DNA from: Phytopseudomonas straminea
GTDB lineage: Bacteria > Pseudomonadota > Gammaproteobacteria > Pseudomonadales > Pseudomonadaceae
Direction: 5' to 3'
Assembly (NCBI RefSeq): GCF_900112645.1
Contig: NZ_FOMO01000005.1
Location: 248,001 to 312,000 of the forward strand
DNA length: 64,000 bases
This document shows positions 24,326 to 36,877 of the stretch, one piece after another (within the stretch, counting starts at the first letter, position 1; every line of letters begins with the position of its first letter). The notes beneath the pieces were generated by a model that was not told the origin of the DNA, made no database searches, and saw only the letters and a program-made list of their open reading frames with translations. Both the position numbers and the translations under genes were made by a program.

Positions 24326-27300
24326 ATGAACTTCTCGCAGTTCTTCATCCAGCGGCCGATCTTTGCCGCCGTGCTCTCGCTGATCATCCTGATCGGCGGT
24401 GCCATCTCGCTGTTCCAGCTGCCGATCAGCGAATACCCGGAGGTGGTGCCGCCCACCGTGGTGGTGCGTGCCGATTTCCCCGGCGCCAACCCCAAGGTGA
24501 TCGGCGAAACCGTGGCTTCGCCGCTCGAACAGGCCATCGTCGGCGTCGAGGGCATGCTCTACATGTCGTCCCAGGCGACCAATGACGGCCGCATGACGCT
24601 GACCATCACCTTCGCCCTTGGCACCAACCTGGATACCGCCCAGGTGCAGGTGCAGAACCGCGTGACCCGAACCATGCCGACGCTGCCCACCGAAGTGCAG
24701 CGCCTCGGCGTGACGGTCGACAAGGCGTCGTCGGACATGACCATGGTCGTGCACCTGACCTCGCCCAACGACGCTTACGACATGCTCTACCTGTCCAACT
24801 ACGCCTCGTTGAACATCAAGGACGAGCTGGCCCGCCTCGATGGCGTAGGCGACGTGCAGTTGTTCGGCCTCGGTGACTACTCGATGCGCGTGTGGCTGGA
24901 CCCGGACAAGGTCGCCTCCCGTGGGCTGACCGCCACCGATGTGGTCAACGCCATTCGCGAGCAGAACCGCCAGGTAGCGGCCGGCTCCCTGGGCGCGCCA
25001 CCGGCGGCCAGCGACAACAGCTTCCAGCTGTCGATCAATACCCAGGGCCGTCTGGTCAGCGAGGAAGAGTTCGAGAACATCGTGGTGCGCGCCGGCGAGA
25101 ACGGCGAGATCACCCGCCTCAAGGACATCGCCCGCATCGAGCTGGGCTCCAAGCAATACGCCCTGCGCTCGCTGCTCAACAACAAACCCGCCGTGGCCAT
25201 GCCGATCTTCCAGCGCCCGGGCTCCAACGCCATCGCCATTTCCGATGCGGTGCGCGAGCGTATGGCCGAGCTCAAGCAGAGCTTCCCGGAAGGCGTGGAT
25301 TACGAAATCGTCTACGACCCGACCATCTTCGTACGCGGCTCCATCGAAGCGGTGGTGCACACCCTGCTCGAAGCCATCGTGCTGGTGGTGCTGGTGGTGA
25401 TCCTGTTCCTGCAGACCTGGCGCGCCTCGATCATTCCCCTGGCCGCCGTACCGGTGTCGCTGATCGGCACCTTCGCGGTCATGCACATGTTCGGCTTCTC
25501 GCTCAACGCCCTGTCGTTGTTCGGGCTGGTATTGGCCATCGGTATCGTGGTGGATGACGCCATCGTCGTGGTGGAGAACGTCGAACGGAACATCGGCCTC
25601 GGCAAGACGCCGCTGGAGGCGACCCGCCAGGCCATGAAGGAAGTCACCGGGCCGATCGTCGCCACCGCTCTGGTGCTCTGCGCCGTGTTCGTGCCGACCG
25701 CGTTCATCTCCGGCCTCACCGGGCAGTTCTATCAACAGTTCGCGCTGACCATCGCCATCTCCACGGTGATCTCGGCCTTCAACTCGCTGACCCTGTCGCC
25801 GGCGTTGGCAGCGGTGCTGCTCAAAGGTCATCACGAGCCCAAGGACCGTTTCTCGATGGTGCTCGACAGGCTGTTCGGGCGTTGGCTGTTCAACCCCTTC
25901 AACCGCGTGTTCGAGCGGGCCAGCCATGGCTACGTCGGCACCGTGCGCCGTGTGGTGCGCGGCAGCGGCATCGCGCTGATCATCTACGCGGGGCTGATGG
26001 GGCTGACCTACCTGGGCTTTTCCAGCACACCGACCGGCTTCGTGCCGCCCCAGGACAAGCAGTACCTGGTGGCCTTCGCCCAGTTGCCGGACGCCGCCAG
26101 CCTGGATCGCAGCGAAGCGGTGATCAAGCGCATGTCGGACATCGCCGCCAAGCACCCCGGCGTGGAAAACACCGTGTCGTTCCCGGGTCTGTCGATCAAC
26201 GGCTTCACCAACAGCCCGAACAGCGGCATCGTGTTCGTTACCCTCAAGGACTTCGACCAGCGCAAGGACGCCTCGCTGAGCGCCAACGCGATTGCCGCCG
26301 ACCTCAACGGCCAGTTCTCCAGCATTCAGGAAGCCTACATCGCCATCTTCCCGCCACCGCCGGTGATGGGCCTGGGCACCATTGGCGGCTTCCGCGTGCA
26401 ACTGCAGGACCGTGGCAGCCTGGGGTACGAAGAACTGTACAAGCAGACCCAGAACATCATCGCCAAGAGCCGTAACGTATCGGAGCTGGCCGGATTGTTC
26501 ACCAGCTACCAGGTCAACGTGCCCCAGGTGGAAGCCAACCTCGACCGCGAGAAAGCCAAGACCCACGGCGTGGCCATCGATGACATCTTCGACACCATGC
26601 AGGTCTACCTCGGCTCGCTGTACGCCAACGACTTCAACCGTTTTGGCCGTACCTACCAAGTCAACGTGCAGGCCGACCAGCGCTTCCGCCTGGATGCCGA
26701 GCAGATCGGCCAGCTGAAGGTGCGCAACAACCGTGGCGAGATGATCCCGCTGTCGACCTTCGTCAAGGTCAGCGACACCTCCGGCCCCGACCGGGTGATG
26801 CACTACAACGGTTTCATCACCGCGGAGATCAACGGTGCGGCAGCACCCGGCTACAGCTCCGGCCAGGCCGAAGCGGCGATGGCCAAGCTGCTCAAGGAAG
26901 AACTGCCCAACGGCATGAGCTACGAGTGGACCGAGCTGACCTACCAGCAGATCCTCGCTGGCAATACCGCGCTGTTCGTGTTCCCGCTTTGCGTACTGCT
27001 GGCCTTCCTGGTGCTGGCCGCCCAGTACGAAAGCTGGAGCCTGCCGCTGGCGGTGATCCTGATCGTACCGACTGTGCTGCTGTCGGCCATCACCGGGGTG
27101 ATCCTGTCCGGCGGTGACAACAACATCTTCACTCAAATCGGCCTGATCGTACTGGTCGGCCTGGCGTGCAAGAACGCGATCCTGATCGTCGAGTTCGCCA
27201 AGGAGCAGCAGGAGCGCGGCCTGGATCGCGTCGCCGCGGTGCTGGAAGCCTGCCGCCTGCGCTTGCGGCCGATCCTGATGACCAGCTTCGCCTTCATCAT

Positions 27301-27502
27301 GGGTGTGGTGCCCCTGGTCATCTCCAGCGGCGCTGGTGCGGAAATGCGCCACGCCATGGGTGTTGCGGTGTTCAGCGGCATGCTTGGCGTGACCTTCTTC
27401 GGCTTGCTGCTCACCCCGGTGTTCTATGTGCTGATTCGCGGCTTCGTGGAAAAGCGCCAGGCGCGTAAACAACAGGCCCGTCTGCAGGAGACCCAAGCAT
27501 GA
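24326..27502 (+). CDS. mexF: RND efflux inner-membrane pump MexF
   Basis: A 1058-residue HAE1-family RND transporter. It starts MNFSQFFIQRPIFAAVLSLIILIGG, has twelve predicted membrane helices in two halves, and carries the proton-relay acidic pair in helix 4 (VLAIGIVVDDAIVVVENVER) and the conserved GLACKNAILIVEFAKE of helix 10. Length and sequence fit MexF. The proton-driven pump sends substrates through MexE to OprN. AAAGGA precedes the ATG. Its TGA overlaps the oprN ATG by 4 bp. Confidence 0.95.
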   Translation: MNFSQFFIQRPIFAAVLSLIILIGGAISLFQLPISEYPEVVPPTVVVRADFPGANPKVIGETVASPLEQAIVGVEGMLYMSSQATNDGRMTLTITFALGTNLDTAQVQVQNRVTRTMPTLPTEVQRLGVTVDKASSDMTMVVHLTSPNDAYDMLYLSNYASLNIKDELARLDGVGDVQLFGLGDYSMRVWLDPDKVASRGLTATDVVNAIREQNRQVAAGSLGAPPAASDNSFQLSINTQGRLVSEEEFENIVVRAGENGEITRLKDIARIELGSKQYALRSLLNNKPAVAMPIFQRPGSNAIAISDAVRERMAELKQSFPEGVDYEIVYDPTIFVRGSIEAVVHTLLEAIVLVVLVVILFLQTWRASIIPLAAVPVSLIGTFAVMHMFGFSLNALSLFGLVLAIGIVVDDAIVVVENVERNIGLGKTPLEATRQAMKEVTGPIVATALVLCAVFVPTAFISGLTGQFYQQFALTIAISTVISAFNSLTLSPALAAVLLKGHHEPKDRFSMVLDRLFGRWLFNPFNRVFERASHGYVGTVRRVVRGSGIALIIYAGLMGLTYLGFSSTPTGFVPPQDKQYLVAFAQLPDAASLDRSEAVIKRMSDIAAKHPGVENTVSFPGLSINGFTNSPNSGIVFVTLKDFDQRKDASLSANAIAADLNGQFSSIQEAYIAIFPPPPVMGLGTIGGFRVQLQDRGSLGYEELYKQTQNIIAKSRNVSELAGLFTSYQVNVPQVEANLDREKAKTHGVAIDDIFDTMQVYLGSLYANDFNRFGRTYQVNVQADQRFRLDAEQIGQLKVRNNRGEMIPLSTFVKVSDTSGPDRVMHYNGFITAEINGAAAPGYSSGQAEAAMAKLLKEELPNGMSYEWTELTYQQILAGNTALFVFPLCVLLAFLVLAAQYESWSLPLAVILIVPTVLLSAITGVILSGGDNNIFTQIGLIVLVGLACKNAILIVEFAKEQQERGLDRVAAVLEACRLRLRPILMTSFAFIMGVVPLVISSGAGAEMRHAMGVAVFSGMLGVTFFGLLLTPVFYVLIRGFVEKRQARKQQARLQETQA

Positions 27503-28911
27503 ATTCGATGACTCACCTCGTGCCACGTACGCTGCTGATCACCGCCCTGGCGTTGGCCATCAGCGCCTGCGCGGTCGGCCCGGACTACCAGGCGCCGCAG
27601 GACGCCACCGTGGTGTCGGCGCAAGCGGCCCAGGGCCGCTATGACACCGCCCGCTTCGAGGCGCAGTGGTGGCAGCAGTTCGATGACCCGACCCTCAACC
27701 AGCTGGTCGAGCAGTCGCTGCAGGACAACCGCGAGCTGCGCGTGGCCTACGCCCGCCTGCGCGCCGCCCGGTCGATTCGCGACGACGTCGCCAACGACCG
27801 CCTGCCCACCGTGACCAGCCGAGTCAGCAGCGAGATCGGCAAGGCCCAGCAGCCCGGTGTGACCGAGCAGCGGGTCAATGCCGAGCGTTATGACCTGGGC
27901 CTGGACATGGCCTGGGAACTCGACCTGTTCGGGCGCATCCAGCGGCAGCTGGAAGCCAGCGAGGCGCAGGTCGAGGTGGCTCAGGCCGACTACCAGCAAC
28001 TGCAGGTCAGCCTGATCGCCGAGCTGGTCGACGCCTACGGCACCTTGCGTGGCGCCCAGTTGCGCGAAAGCATCGCCCGCTCCGATCTGCAGAACCAGCA
28101 GTCGTCGCGGGACATCATCGAGCGTCGCCGTGAAGTCGGCATGGGCAGCGAGCTGGACGTACTGCGCTCCGACGCCCGCCTGGCCGCTACCGAAGCGACG
28201 ATTCCGCAACTGCAGGCGCAGCAGGTACGGGCGCGCAACCGCATCGCCACCCTGCTCGGCCAACGTCCGGAGCAACTCAGCGTGGACCTGGCGCCGCGTC
28301 CGTTGCCGGCCATCGCCAAGGCGCTGCCGATCGGTGATCCGGGCGAGCTGCTGCGCCGCCGGCCGGACGTACGCGCCGCCGAACGCGAGCTGGCGGCAGC
28401 CACTGCTCAGGTCGGCGTGGCCACGGCGGACCTGTTCCCGCGGGTCAGCCTGTCCGGCTTCCTCGGCTTTACCGCCGGGCGCGGCTCGCAACTCGGCTCC
28501 TCGGCAGCGCGCGCCTGGGGCGTGGCACCGACCATCAGCTGGGCCGCGTTCGACCTGGGCAGCGTCAGGGCCCGCCTGCGCGGCGCCGAAGCGGATGCGG
28601 ACGGCGCCCTGGCAAGCTACGAGCAGCAGGTGCTGCTGGCCCTGGAAGAATCGGAGAACGCCTTCAGCGACTACGGCAAACGCCAGCAGCGCTTGCTGTC
28701 GTTGGTGCGCCAGTCCGAGGCCAGCCGCGCCGCTGCCGCCCAAGCCGCGTTGCAGTACCGCGAAGGTACGGCGGATTTCCTGGTGCTGCTCGACGCCGAA
28801 CGTGAACGCCTGGCGGCTGAAGACAGCCAGGCCCAGGCCGAGGTCGAGCTTTACCAGGGTATCGTTGCCATCTACAAGGCCCTGGGCGGCGGCTGGCAGC
28901 CGGCCACCTGA
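27499..28911 (+). CDS. oprN: outer-membrane efflux channel OprN
   Basis: A 470-residue TolC-family lipoprotein of the NodT type. The lipobox is AISAC (Cys about 17), and the N-terminus then reads AVGPDYQAPQ, typical of OprM/OprN. Two homologous OEP halves with long helices follow, including RRRPDVRAAERELAAATAQVGVATADLFPRVSLSG. It forms the outer-membrane exit of MexEF. Translation is probably coupled to mexF (ATGA overlap). A strong terminator follows 39 bp downstream. Confidence 0.93.
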   Translation: MNSMTHLVPRTLLITALALAISACAVGPDYQAPQDATVVSAQAAQGRYDTARFEAQWWQQFDDPTLNQLVEQSLQDNRELRVAYARLRAARSIRDDVANDRLPTVTSRVSSEIGKAQQPGVTEQRVNAERYDLGLDMAWELDLFGRIQRQLEASEAQVEVAQADYQQLQVSLIAELVDAYGTLRGAQLRESIARSDLQNQQSSRDIIERRREVGMGSELDVLRSDARLAATEATIPQLQAQQVRARNRIATLLGQRPEQLSVDLAPRPLPAIAKALPIGDPGELLRRRPDVRAAERELAAATAQVGVATADLFPRVSLSGFLGFTAGRGSQLGSSAARAWGVAPTISWAAFDLGSVRARLRGAEADADGALASYEQQVLLALEESENAFSDYGKRQQRLLSLVRQSEASRAAAAQAALQYREGTADFLVLLDAERERLAAEDSQAQAEVELYQGIVAIYKALGGGWQPAT

Positions 28912-28949
28912 GTACCCCATTCCCTCCCGGCCGCATCGCCGGCCCCCTG

Positions 28950-28985
28950 CCCCACGCGGACGCCCCTCTGCGTGGGGATTTTTTT
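28950..28985 (+). terminator. rho-independent terminator of mexEF-oprN
   Basis: 8-bp GC-rich stem CCCCACGC/GCGTGGGG with a 12-nt loop followed by A and seven T residues. Confidence 0.93.
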
Positions 28986-29013
28986 GGATGCGTGAAAGCG
29001 CGCGCACTGTTGT

Positions 29014-29077
29014 TGTGGGAACGGGCCATGCCCGTGATTTCCCGCGCATGGACTGGGCGTCCCCGCACGCTCCCACA
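29014..29077. repeat. REP/REPIN-like repeat pair
   Basis: A 64-bp element flanked by inverted ends TGTGGGA and TCCCACA. It includes the hairpin ACGGGCCATGCCCGT and a second degenerate GC-rich copy in inverse orientation. The core GTGGGA-CGGGC-x-GCCCG pattern is that of the short repetitive extragenic palindromes of Pseudomonas. Confidence 0.75.
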
Positions 29078-29223
29078 GATAGTGGTCAGGCATGGTCTTC
29101 AACTGCCCCCTATACATGCCTGCAAAAATGATGGTTTGCATCGGAATCCTCGATTGCCCGGCACGCTGCCTTCCGGTACAAACGGCACCTTGTCGCCGTA
29201 GGCCTTCCCTCCTGGAGAATTTC

Positions 29224-29721
29224 ATGTCCCGCCCCGCCCCGCTGTTGCTGCTGATCGCCCTGGCCAGCGTCCTGATGCTCGCCGGTGCCCTGATTGCCCA
29301 GCATGTATTCGGCTGGGAACCCTGCACCCTGTGCGTGCAGATCCGCCTGTGGCTGTGCCTGACCGCCGCAATCGCCTTGCTGCTGAGCGCCGCCTCGGCG
29401 GCGCGCCAGACCTGGCTGACGGTGCTGCTGTGGCCGCTGCTGCTGGCCGCCAGCGGCATGGCGCTGATCGACAACGCCCATGTCACCCTGATCGAAGTGG
29501 GCATCATGGAAAGCTTCAGCTGCTCGCCCTTCCCGTTCTATTACCAAGTGCTGCCGTTGCACGAGTACTGGCCGGGCGTGTTCATGAGCGGCGGCGTGTG
29601 CGGCATGAACGATTACAAGATTCTCGGCCTGCCTTTCACCGTATGGACGCTCGCCAGCATCGCCGCGCTGTTTGCGTTGGTGCTGACCACCCTGTGGCGC
29701 AGCATTCGCGGTAAACGCTGA
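29224..29721 (+). CDS. dsbB: disulfide bond formation protein B
   Basis: A 165-residue inner-membrane quinone reductase that re-oxidises DsbA. It has four hydrophobic segments, the first redox pair in WEPCTLCVQ and the second in the periplasmic loop (SFSCSPFPFYYQ and GGVCGMNDY). Length and layout are those of the Pseudomonas DsbB paralogues. CTGGAG precedes the ATG. The glycosyltransferase gene starts 5 bp downstream. Confidence 0.9.
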   Translation: MSRPAPLLLLIALASVLMLAGALIAQHVFGWEPCTLCVQIRLWLCLTAAIALLLSAASAARQTWLTVLLWPLLLAASGMALIDNAHVTLIEVGIMESFSCSPFPFYYQVLPLHEYWPGVFMSGGVCGMNDYKILGLPFTVWTLASIAALFALVLTTLWRSIRGKR

Positions 29722-29726
29722 AGCCC

Positions 29727-31013
29727 ATGCGCAAGGTTTTGGTGATCGGCTATGTGTGGCCGGAGCCGCGCTCGTCCGCGGCCGGCAGCCGCATGCTGGA
29801 ATTGCTCGGGGTGTTTCGCAGCCAGGGCTGGCAGGTCATATTCGCCAGTGCCGCGGCGCTGTCCACACACCGCGCTGATCTCGCCGAGCTGGAAATCGAG
29901 GAAGTCACCGTCGCCCTGAACTGCGACAGCTTCGATCGCTACGTGGCGAGCCTGCAGCCGGATCTGGTGCTGTTCGACCGTTTCTTCACCGAAGAACAGT
30001 TCGGCTGGCGGGTAGAGCGCGCCTGGCCAGACGCCCTGCGCGTGCTCGATACCAGCGACCTGCACTGCCTTCGCGATGCCCGTCACGCCTTGCTCAAGGC
30101 CAGTCAGCAGGCTTGCGACAGCGAAGCGCAGCGCCAACAGGTCGGTCCGGTGCAGGCCTCAGCGCAGCAATTGTATGCCGCTATGGCCGGCACCGATATG
30201 GCCCAGCGCGAGGTTGCGTCGATCTACCGCTGTGACCTGACGCTGATGATTTCCGAATTCGAGATGCAGCTGCTGCAGGAACAGTTTGGCGTGTCGGCGA
30301 GCCTGCTACATGACTGCGCACTGATGCTGATCCCGCCCGCGCTGGTCGACCTGTCTTTTGCCGAACGCGCGCATTTTCTGAGCATCGGCAATTTCCGCCA
30401 TGCGCCCAATTGGGACGCCGTGTTGTGGCTCAAGAACGCCCTGTGGCCGCTGATTCGCGCGCGCCTGCCCCAGGCGCAACTGCACGTGTACGGCGCTTAT
30501 CCGCCGCCCAAGGCCACGGCGCTGCACAACCCCAGGCAGGGCTTTCATGTGCTGGGCTGGGTGGACGACGCGCATCGGGTGATGGCCCAGGCTCGGGTCT
30601 GCCTGGCGCCTCTACGTTTCGGGGCGGGCATCAAGGGCAAGCTGGCTGATGCCATGACCTGCGGTACACCGAGCATAACCACCGCCATCGGCAGCGAAGG
30701 CATGCACGGCGAGCAGCCCTGGCCAGGCGCTGTTGCAGACGATGCCCAGAGGTTTGCCGATGCAGCCGTGCAGCTCCATGAGGATCCAGCTGCCTGGTCG
30801 CAAGCCCGCGCTCACGCCGCCCCTCTGCTGGCTCAGCGTTTCGATCGCCCGCGGCTCGCCGCCGAACTGCTGGCCAGGCTCGAACAGCTCATGGACAACC
30901 GCGAGCAGCACCGCCAGCTGAACTTCGTGGGCGCCATGCTGCGTCACCACCAGCACAAGAGCACTCAGTACATGTCCCAGTGGATCGCCGCCAAGAACGC
31001 TCGCGGAAGTTGA
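29727..31013 (+). CDS. glycosyltransferase, GT4-like
   Basis: A 428-residue protein with two Rossmann-like halves. The N-terminus is MRKVLVIGYVWPEPRSSAAGSRMLELLGVF, and the donor-binding C-half reads FLSIGNFRHAPNWDAVLWLKNALWPLI, GWVDDAHRVMAQARVCLAPLRFGAGIKGKLADAMTCGTPSITTAIGSEGM, with an E near the sugar-nucleotide site. This is typical of GT-B glycosyltransferases of family 4. Acceptor and sugar are unknown, and no polysaccharide cluster adjoins it. It shares a probable transcript with dsbB (5-bp gap). Confidence 0.8.
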   Translation: MRKVLVIGYVWPEPRSSAAGSRMLELLGVFRSQGWQVIFASAAALSTHRADLAELEIEEVTVALNCDSFDRYVASLQPDLVLFDRFFTEEQFGWRVERAWPDALRVLDTSDLHCLRDARHALLKASQQACDSEAQRQQVGPVQASAQQLYAAMAGTDMAQREVASIYRCDLTLMISEFEMQLLQEQFGVSASLLHDCALMLIPPALVDLSFAERAHFLSIGNFRHAPNWDAVLWLKNALWPLIRARLPQAQLHVYGAYPPPKATALHNPRQGFHVLGWVDDAHRVMAQARVCLAPLRFGAGIKGKLADAMTCGTPSITTAIGSEGMHGEQPWPGAVADDAQRFADAAVQLHEDPAAWSQARAHAAPLLAQRFDRPRLAAELLARLEQLMDNREQHRQLNFVGAMLRHHQHKSTQYMSQWIAAKNARGS

Positions 31014-31091
31014 CCACTAGGGTGGCATTTTGCCGGTTGTCCTGCCCCAGCTAGGAAGGCCGTCACATATCTGACGCCATGACTGCAGTAG

Positions 31092-32183
<1,092 letters not shown>

Positions 32184-32192
32184 TCGCTCCAC

Positions 32193-32233
32193 AAACGAAA
32201 GAGGCCCGCGTGATGCGGGCCTCTTTCGTTTTA
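32193..32233. terminator. strong terminator after the dctP-type gene
   Basis: Perfect 17-bp stem, from AAACGAAAGAGG to CCTCTTTCGTTT, with a 5-nt loop (GTGAT) and T-rich continuation. It could serve the convergent cysG as well, through the A-rich opposite side. Confidence 0.92.
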
Positions 32234-32311
32234 GTCGTTTTTAGTTCTTTGTCGCTTGGTGAGCTATCGGCCATAACCTCTCTCGGGTATCGCTGCGCTA
32301 CGAGAACACGA

Positions 32312-33709
32312 CTACTGGGCTGCGTGCTGAGCGCCTTCGAACCAGGCCAGCTTTTCGCGAAGCAGCACCACTTCGCCGACGATCACCAGCGTCGGCGCAT
32401 GCACTTCATGCTGCGCCACCAGATCCGGCAGGTTGGCCAGCGTGCCGGTGAAAACACGCTGATTTTCCGTGGTGCCCTGCTGGATCAGTGCTGCCGGCGT
32501 ACTCGCCGCACGCCCGTGGGTAACCAGCTGCCGGCAGATGGTCGGCAGGCCCACAAGGCCCATATAGAACACCAGCGTCTGGCTCGAGGCCACCAGCTCC
32601 TGCCAGGGCAGATCGGCACTGCCGTCCTTGAGGTGCCCGGTGACGAAACGCACGGACTGGGCGTGGTCACGGTGTGTCAACGGGATACCAGCATAGGCCG
32701 AGCAACCACTGGCGGCGGTAATGCCCGGCACTACCTGGAAGGGAATGCCATGGGCGGCCAGTTGTTCGATCTCCTCGCCACCACGGCCGAAGATGAACGG
32801 ATCGCCGCCCTTGAGGCGCAGCACGCGCTTGCCGGCCTTGGCCAGGTCGATCAAGCGCTGGTTGATCTGTTCCTGAGGCACGGCGTGATCGGCGCGGCGC
32901 TTGCCCACGTAGATGCGTTCGGCGTCACGGCGGCACAGCTCGACGATGGCCGGAGCGACCAAGCGGTCGTAGAGCACTACGTCAGCCTGCTGCATCAGGC
33001 GCAGGGCGCGGAAGGTCAACAGATCGGGATCGCCGGGGCCGGCGCCGACCAGGTACACCTCGCCCAGCGCCTGGGGCGCCGCGCCGTTGATCTTGTCTTC
33101 GAGCAGGCGGCGGGCTTCACCGAGCTTGCCGGCGAATGCGCTCTCGGCCACCGGGCCCTGGAATACGTCTTCCCAGAACACGCGGCGCTGCTGCACGTCC
33201 GGGAACAGGCTCTTGACCTGGGCACGGAAGATTTTCGCCAACCCGGCCAACTGGCCGTAGGTGGCAGGGATCCAGGTCTCGATCTTGGCGCGAATCAGGC
33301 GGGCCAGTACCGGCGCGTCGCCACCGCTGCTGACCGCGACGATCAGCGGCGAACGGTCGACGATGGCCGGGAAGATCACGCTGCACAGCGCCGGTGCATC
33401 GACCACATTGACCGGAATACCGAGGGCCTGGGCCTGCTCGGAAATCTGCGCATTGAGCGGCACATCATCGGTCGCCGCGATGACCAGCGACACGCCTTGC
33501 AGGTCGCCTGCCTCATAGCCACGCAGCAGTAGCTCCCCTGCTCCTTGCGCGACCAGCTCGCGCAGCTCGCTGACCACGTCGGGCGAAACTACCCGCAGCG
33601 TACCACCGGCATCGGCCAGCAGCCGCGCCTTGCGCAGGGCGATTTCGCCGCCGCCGACCACCAGCACGCGACGGTTCTGCAATTTGTGGAACAGGGGAAG
33701 GAAGTCCAT
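32312..33709 (-). CDS. cysG: siroheme synthase (multifunctional CysG)
   Basis: A 465-residue fusion. The N-terminal ~205 residues are precorrin-2 dehydrogenase/sirohydrochlorin ferrochelatase, with the NAD site [17 protein letters not shown] and the phosphoserine-region [15 protein letters not shown]. The C-terminal ~255 residues are uroporphyrinogen-III C-methyltransferase, with [38 protein letters not shown] and [23 protein letters not shown]. It makes siroheme for sulfite and nitrite reductases. Lies downstream of serS in the same direction, after a structured 171-bp gap. Confidence 0.95.
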   Translation of the reverse strand: MDFLPLFHKLQNRRVLVVGGGEIALRKARLLADAGGTLRVVSPDVVSELRELVAQGAGELLLRGYEAGDLQGVSLVIAATDDVPLNAQISEQAQALGIPVNVVDAPALCSVIFPAIVDRSPLIVAVSSGGDAPVLARLIRAKIETWIPATYGQLAGLAKIFRAQVKSLFPDVQQRRVFWEDVFQGPVAESAFAGKLGEARRLLEDKINGAAPQALGEVYLVGAGPGDPDLLTFRALRLMQQADVVLYDRLVAPAIVELCRRDAERIYVGKRRADHAVPQEQINQRLIDLAKAGKRVLRLKGGDPFIFGRGGEEIEQLAAHGIPFQVVPGITAASGCSAYAGIPLTHRDHAQSVRFVTGHLKDGSADLPWQELVASSQTLVFYMGLVGLPTICRQLVTHGRAASTPAALIQQGTTENQRVFTGTLANLPDLVAQHEVHAPTLVIVGEVVLLREKLAWFEGAQHAAQ

Positions 33710-33757
33710 AGCGAGTCCCGCTTCAGTCGCTCACGGCAGCGACATTGAAAATGGCGA

Positions 33758-33860
33758 CCCCGAGACGAAGCTCGGGGCCTGATTCGTAAGGTGGGCCGGG
33801 GGCGCGTAGAGACACTCTATTAGCCCACCGCTGCAATGCCCGGGCGCCCAGGAGCGCCCA
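33758..33860 (-). terminator. structured gap after serS with several hairpins
   Basis: On the minus strand, after the serS stop, come GGGCGC/GCGCCC, then a long arm pair GGTGGGC/GCCCACC enclosing TAGAG-TGT-CTCTA, then CCCCGAG-CTTCGT-CTCGGGG (33758-33777) followed by TCGCCATTTTC. The last resembles a terminator with a poor T tract. It does not fold as a tRNA. It may separate serS from cysG expression. Confidence 0.45.
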
Positions 33861-33880
33861 AGCCTTCTCGCAGACCCGCT

Positions 33881-35545
<1,665 letters not shown>

Positions 35546-35549
<4 letters not shown>

Positions 35550-36871
35550 GACTTTCTCCGCTGCCTGGGGCTGTGAGCATCCTGGTTGGCCAGGTGGGCC
35601 AGCTTGTCGCGTATCTTCAACTCCAAACCGCGCGGCACTGGCTCGTAGTAACGTCGTGGCTCAAGGTCCTCGGGGAAGTAGTCCTCGCCAGCCGCATAAG
35701 CATCGGGCTCGTCGTGGGCGTAGCGATATTCCTCGCCGTAACCAAGTTCCTTCATCAGTTTGGTCGGCGCGTTGCGCAGGTGCAGCGGTACTTCCCGCGA
35801 GCCGTTCTCGGCGATATCACGCTTGGCGGCCTTGAAGGCCATGTACACGGCGTTGCTCTTCGGCGCGCAGGCGAGATAGACGATGGCCTGGGCCACGGCC
35901 AATTCGCCCTCGGGGCTGCCCAGTCGTTCCTGCACGTCCCAGGCGTTCAGGCATAGGGTAAGAGCACGTGGGTCGGCGTTGCCAATATCCTCGCTGGCCA
36001 TGCGCACCACGCGACGGGCGATGTACAGCGGATCGCAGCCGCCGTCGAGCATGCGTGCGAACCAGTAAAGCGCTCCGTCCGGGCTGGAGCCGCGAATCGA
36101 TTTGTGCAGCGCAGATATCTGGTCGTAGAACGCCTCGCCGCCCTTGTCGAAACGCCGCCGTGTGTCACCGAGCAGGTCGAGCAGCAGCTCGGTGCTGATC
36201 TCGCCGCCGTCATCGGCCAGGTCCGCCGCGTTCTCGAGAAAGTTGAGAAACCGCCGGCCGTCACCGTCCGCCGCGCTCTTGAGAATCTCGAAGCTTTCTT
36301 CCGGCAACGTCAGGCGCCGCTCGCCAAGCCCTTTGGGCTCGTTCAGGGCGCGGTTTACCAGCTTGCGCAACGCGGCGTCATCCAGGCTCTTGAGCACATA
36401 GACGCGGGCGCGGGACAGCAAGGCGTTGTTGAGTTCGAAGGACGGGTTTTCGGTGGTCGCGCCGATGAAAATCAGCGTGCCGTCCTCGACATAGGGCAGA
36501 AAGGCGTCCTGCTGGGACTTGTTGAAGCGATGCGCTTCGTCGACGAACAGGATGGTGCGGCGACCATACTGGGCCGCATGCTGCTGGGCGACCTCGACGG
36601 CCTGGCGGATTTCCTTGACCCCGGAAAGCACCGCGGAAATGGTCTCGAAATGCGCGTCGGTGACCTGGGCCAGCAGGCGCGCCAGGGTGGTCTTGCCGAC
36701 CCCGGGCGGGCCCCAGAAGATCATCGAATGCAGGGCGCCCTGCTCCAAGGCTTCGCGCAGCGGTTTACCGCGGGCCAGCAAGTGCTCCTGGCCGACGTAT
36801 TCGTCCAGTGTGGTCGCACGCAAACGGGCGGCCAGGGGCTGAGCGACGGGCGCGCTGCGAAACAGATCCAC
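35546..36871 (-). CDS. rarA: replication-associated recombination protein RarA (MgsA)
   Basis: A 441-residue clamp-loader-like AAA+ ATPase acting at stalled forks. Visible are Walker [18 protein letters not shown], Walker [22 protein letters not shown], sensor 1 [21 protein letters not shown], and the C-terminal tetramerisation domain with [36 protein letters not shown]. It starts with GTG at 36871, 6 bp after the lolA stop, giving the usual MDLF N-terminus. Confidence 0.94.
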
Positions 36872-36877
36872 GACGAC

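Larger units (their letters stand above)
28912..29223. other. 312-bp intergenic region between oprN and dsbB
   Basis: Contains the oprN terminator (28950-28985) and a REP-type repeat pair (29014-29077). From there to dsbB nothing else is seen except the dsbB ribosome site CTGGAG. Confidence 0.7.

Noticed and set aside
24320..27526. 1068-codon open frame antisense to mexF
   Set aside because: Mirror frame caused by GC-rich codon bias; the sense strand encodes a full RND pump and the antisense product shows no family motif.
29014..29077. a second terminator for oprN
   Set aside because: No T run, and the symmetric TGTGGGA/TCCCACA ends fit a REP-type repeat; the real terminator is at 28950-28985.
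33735..33835. tRNA gene between serS and cysG
   Set aside because: Hairpins are present, but no acceptor stem with CCA, no T-loop GTTCGA-type sequence and no anticodon arm can be arranged.
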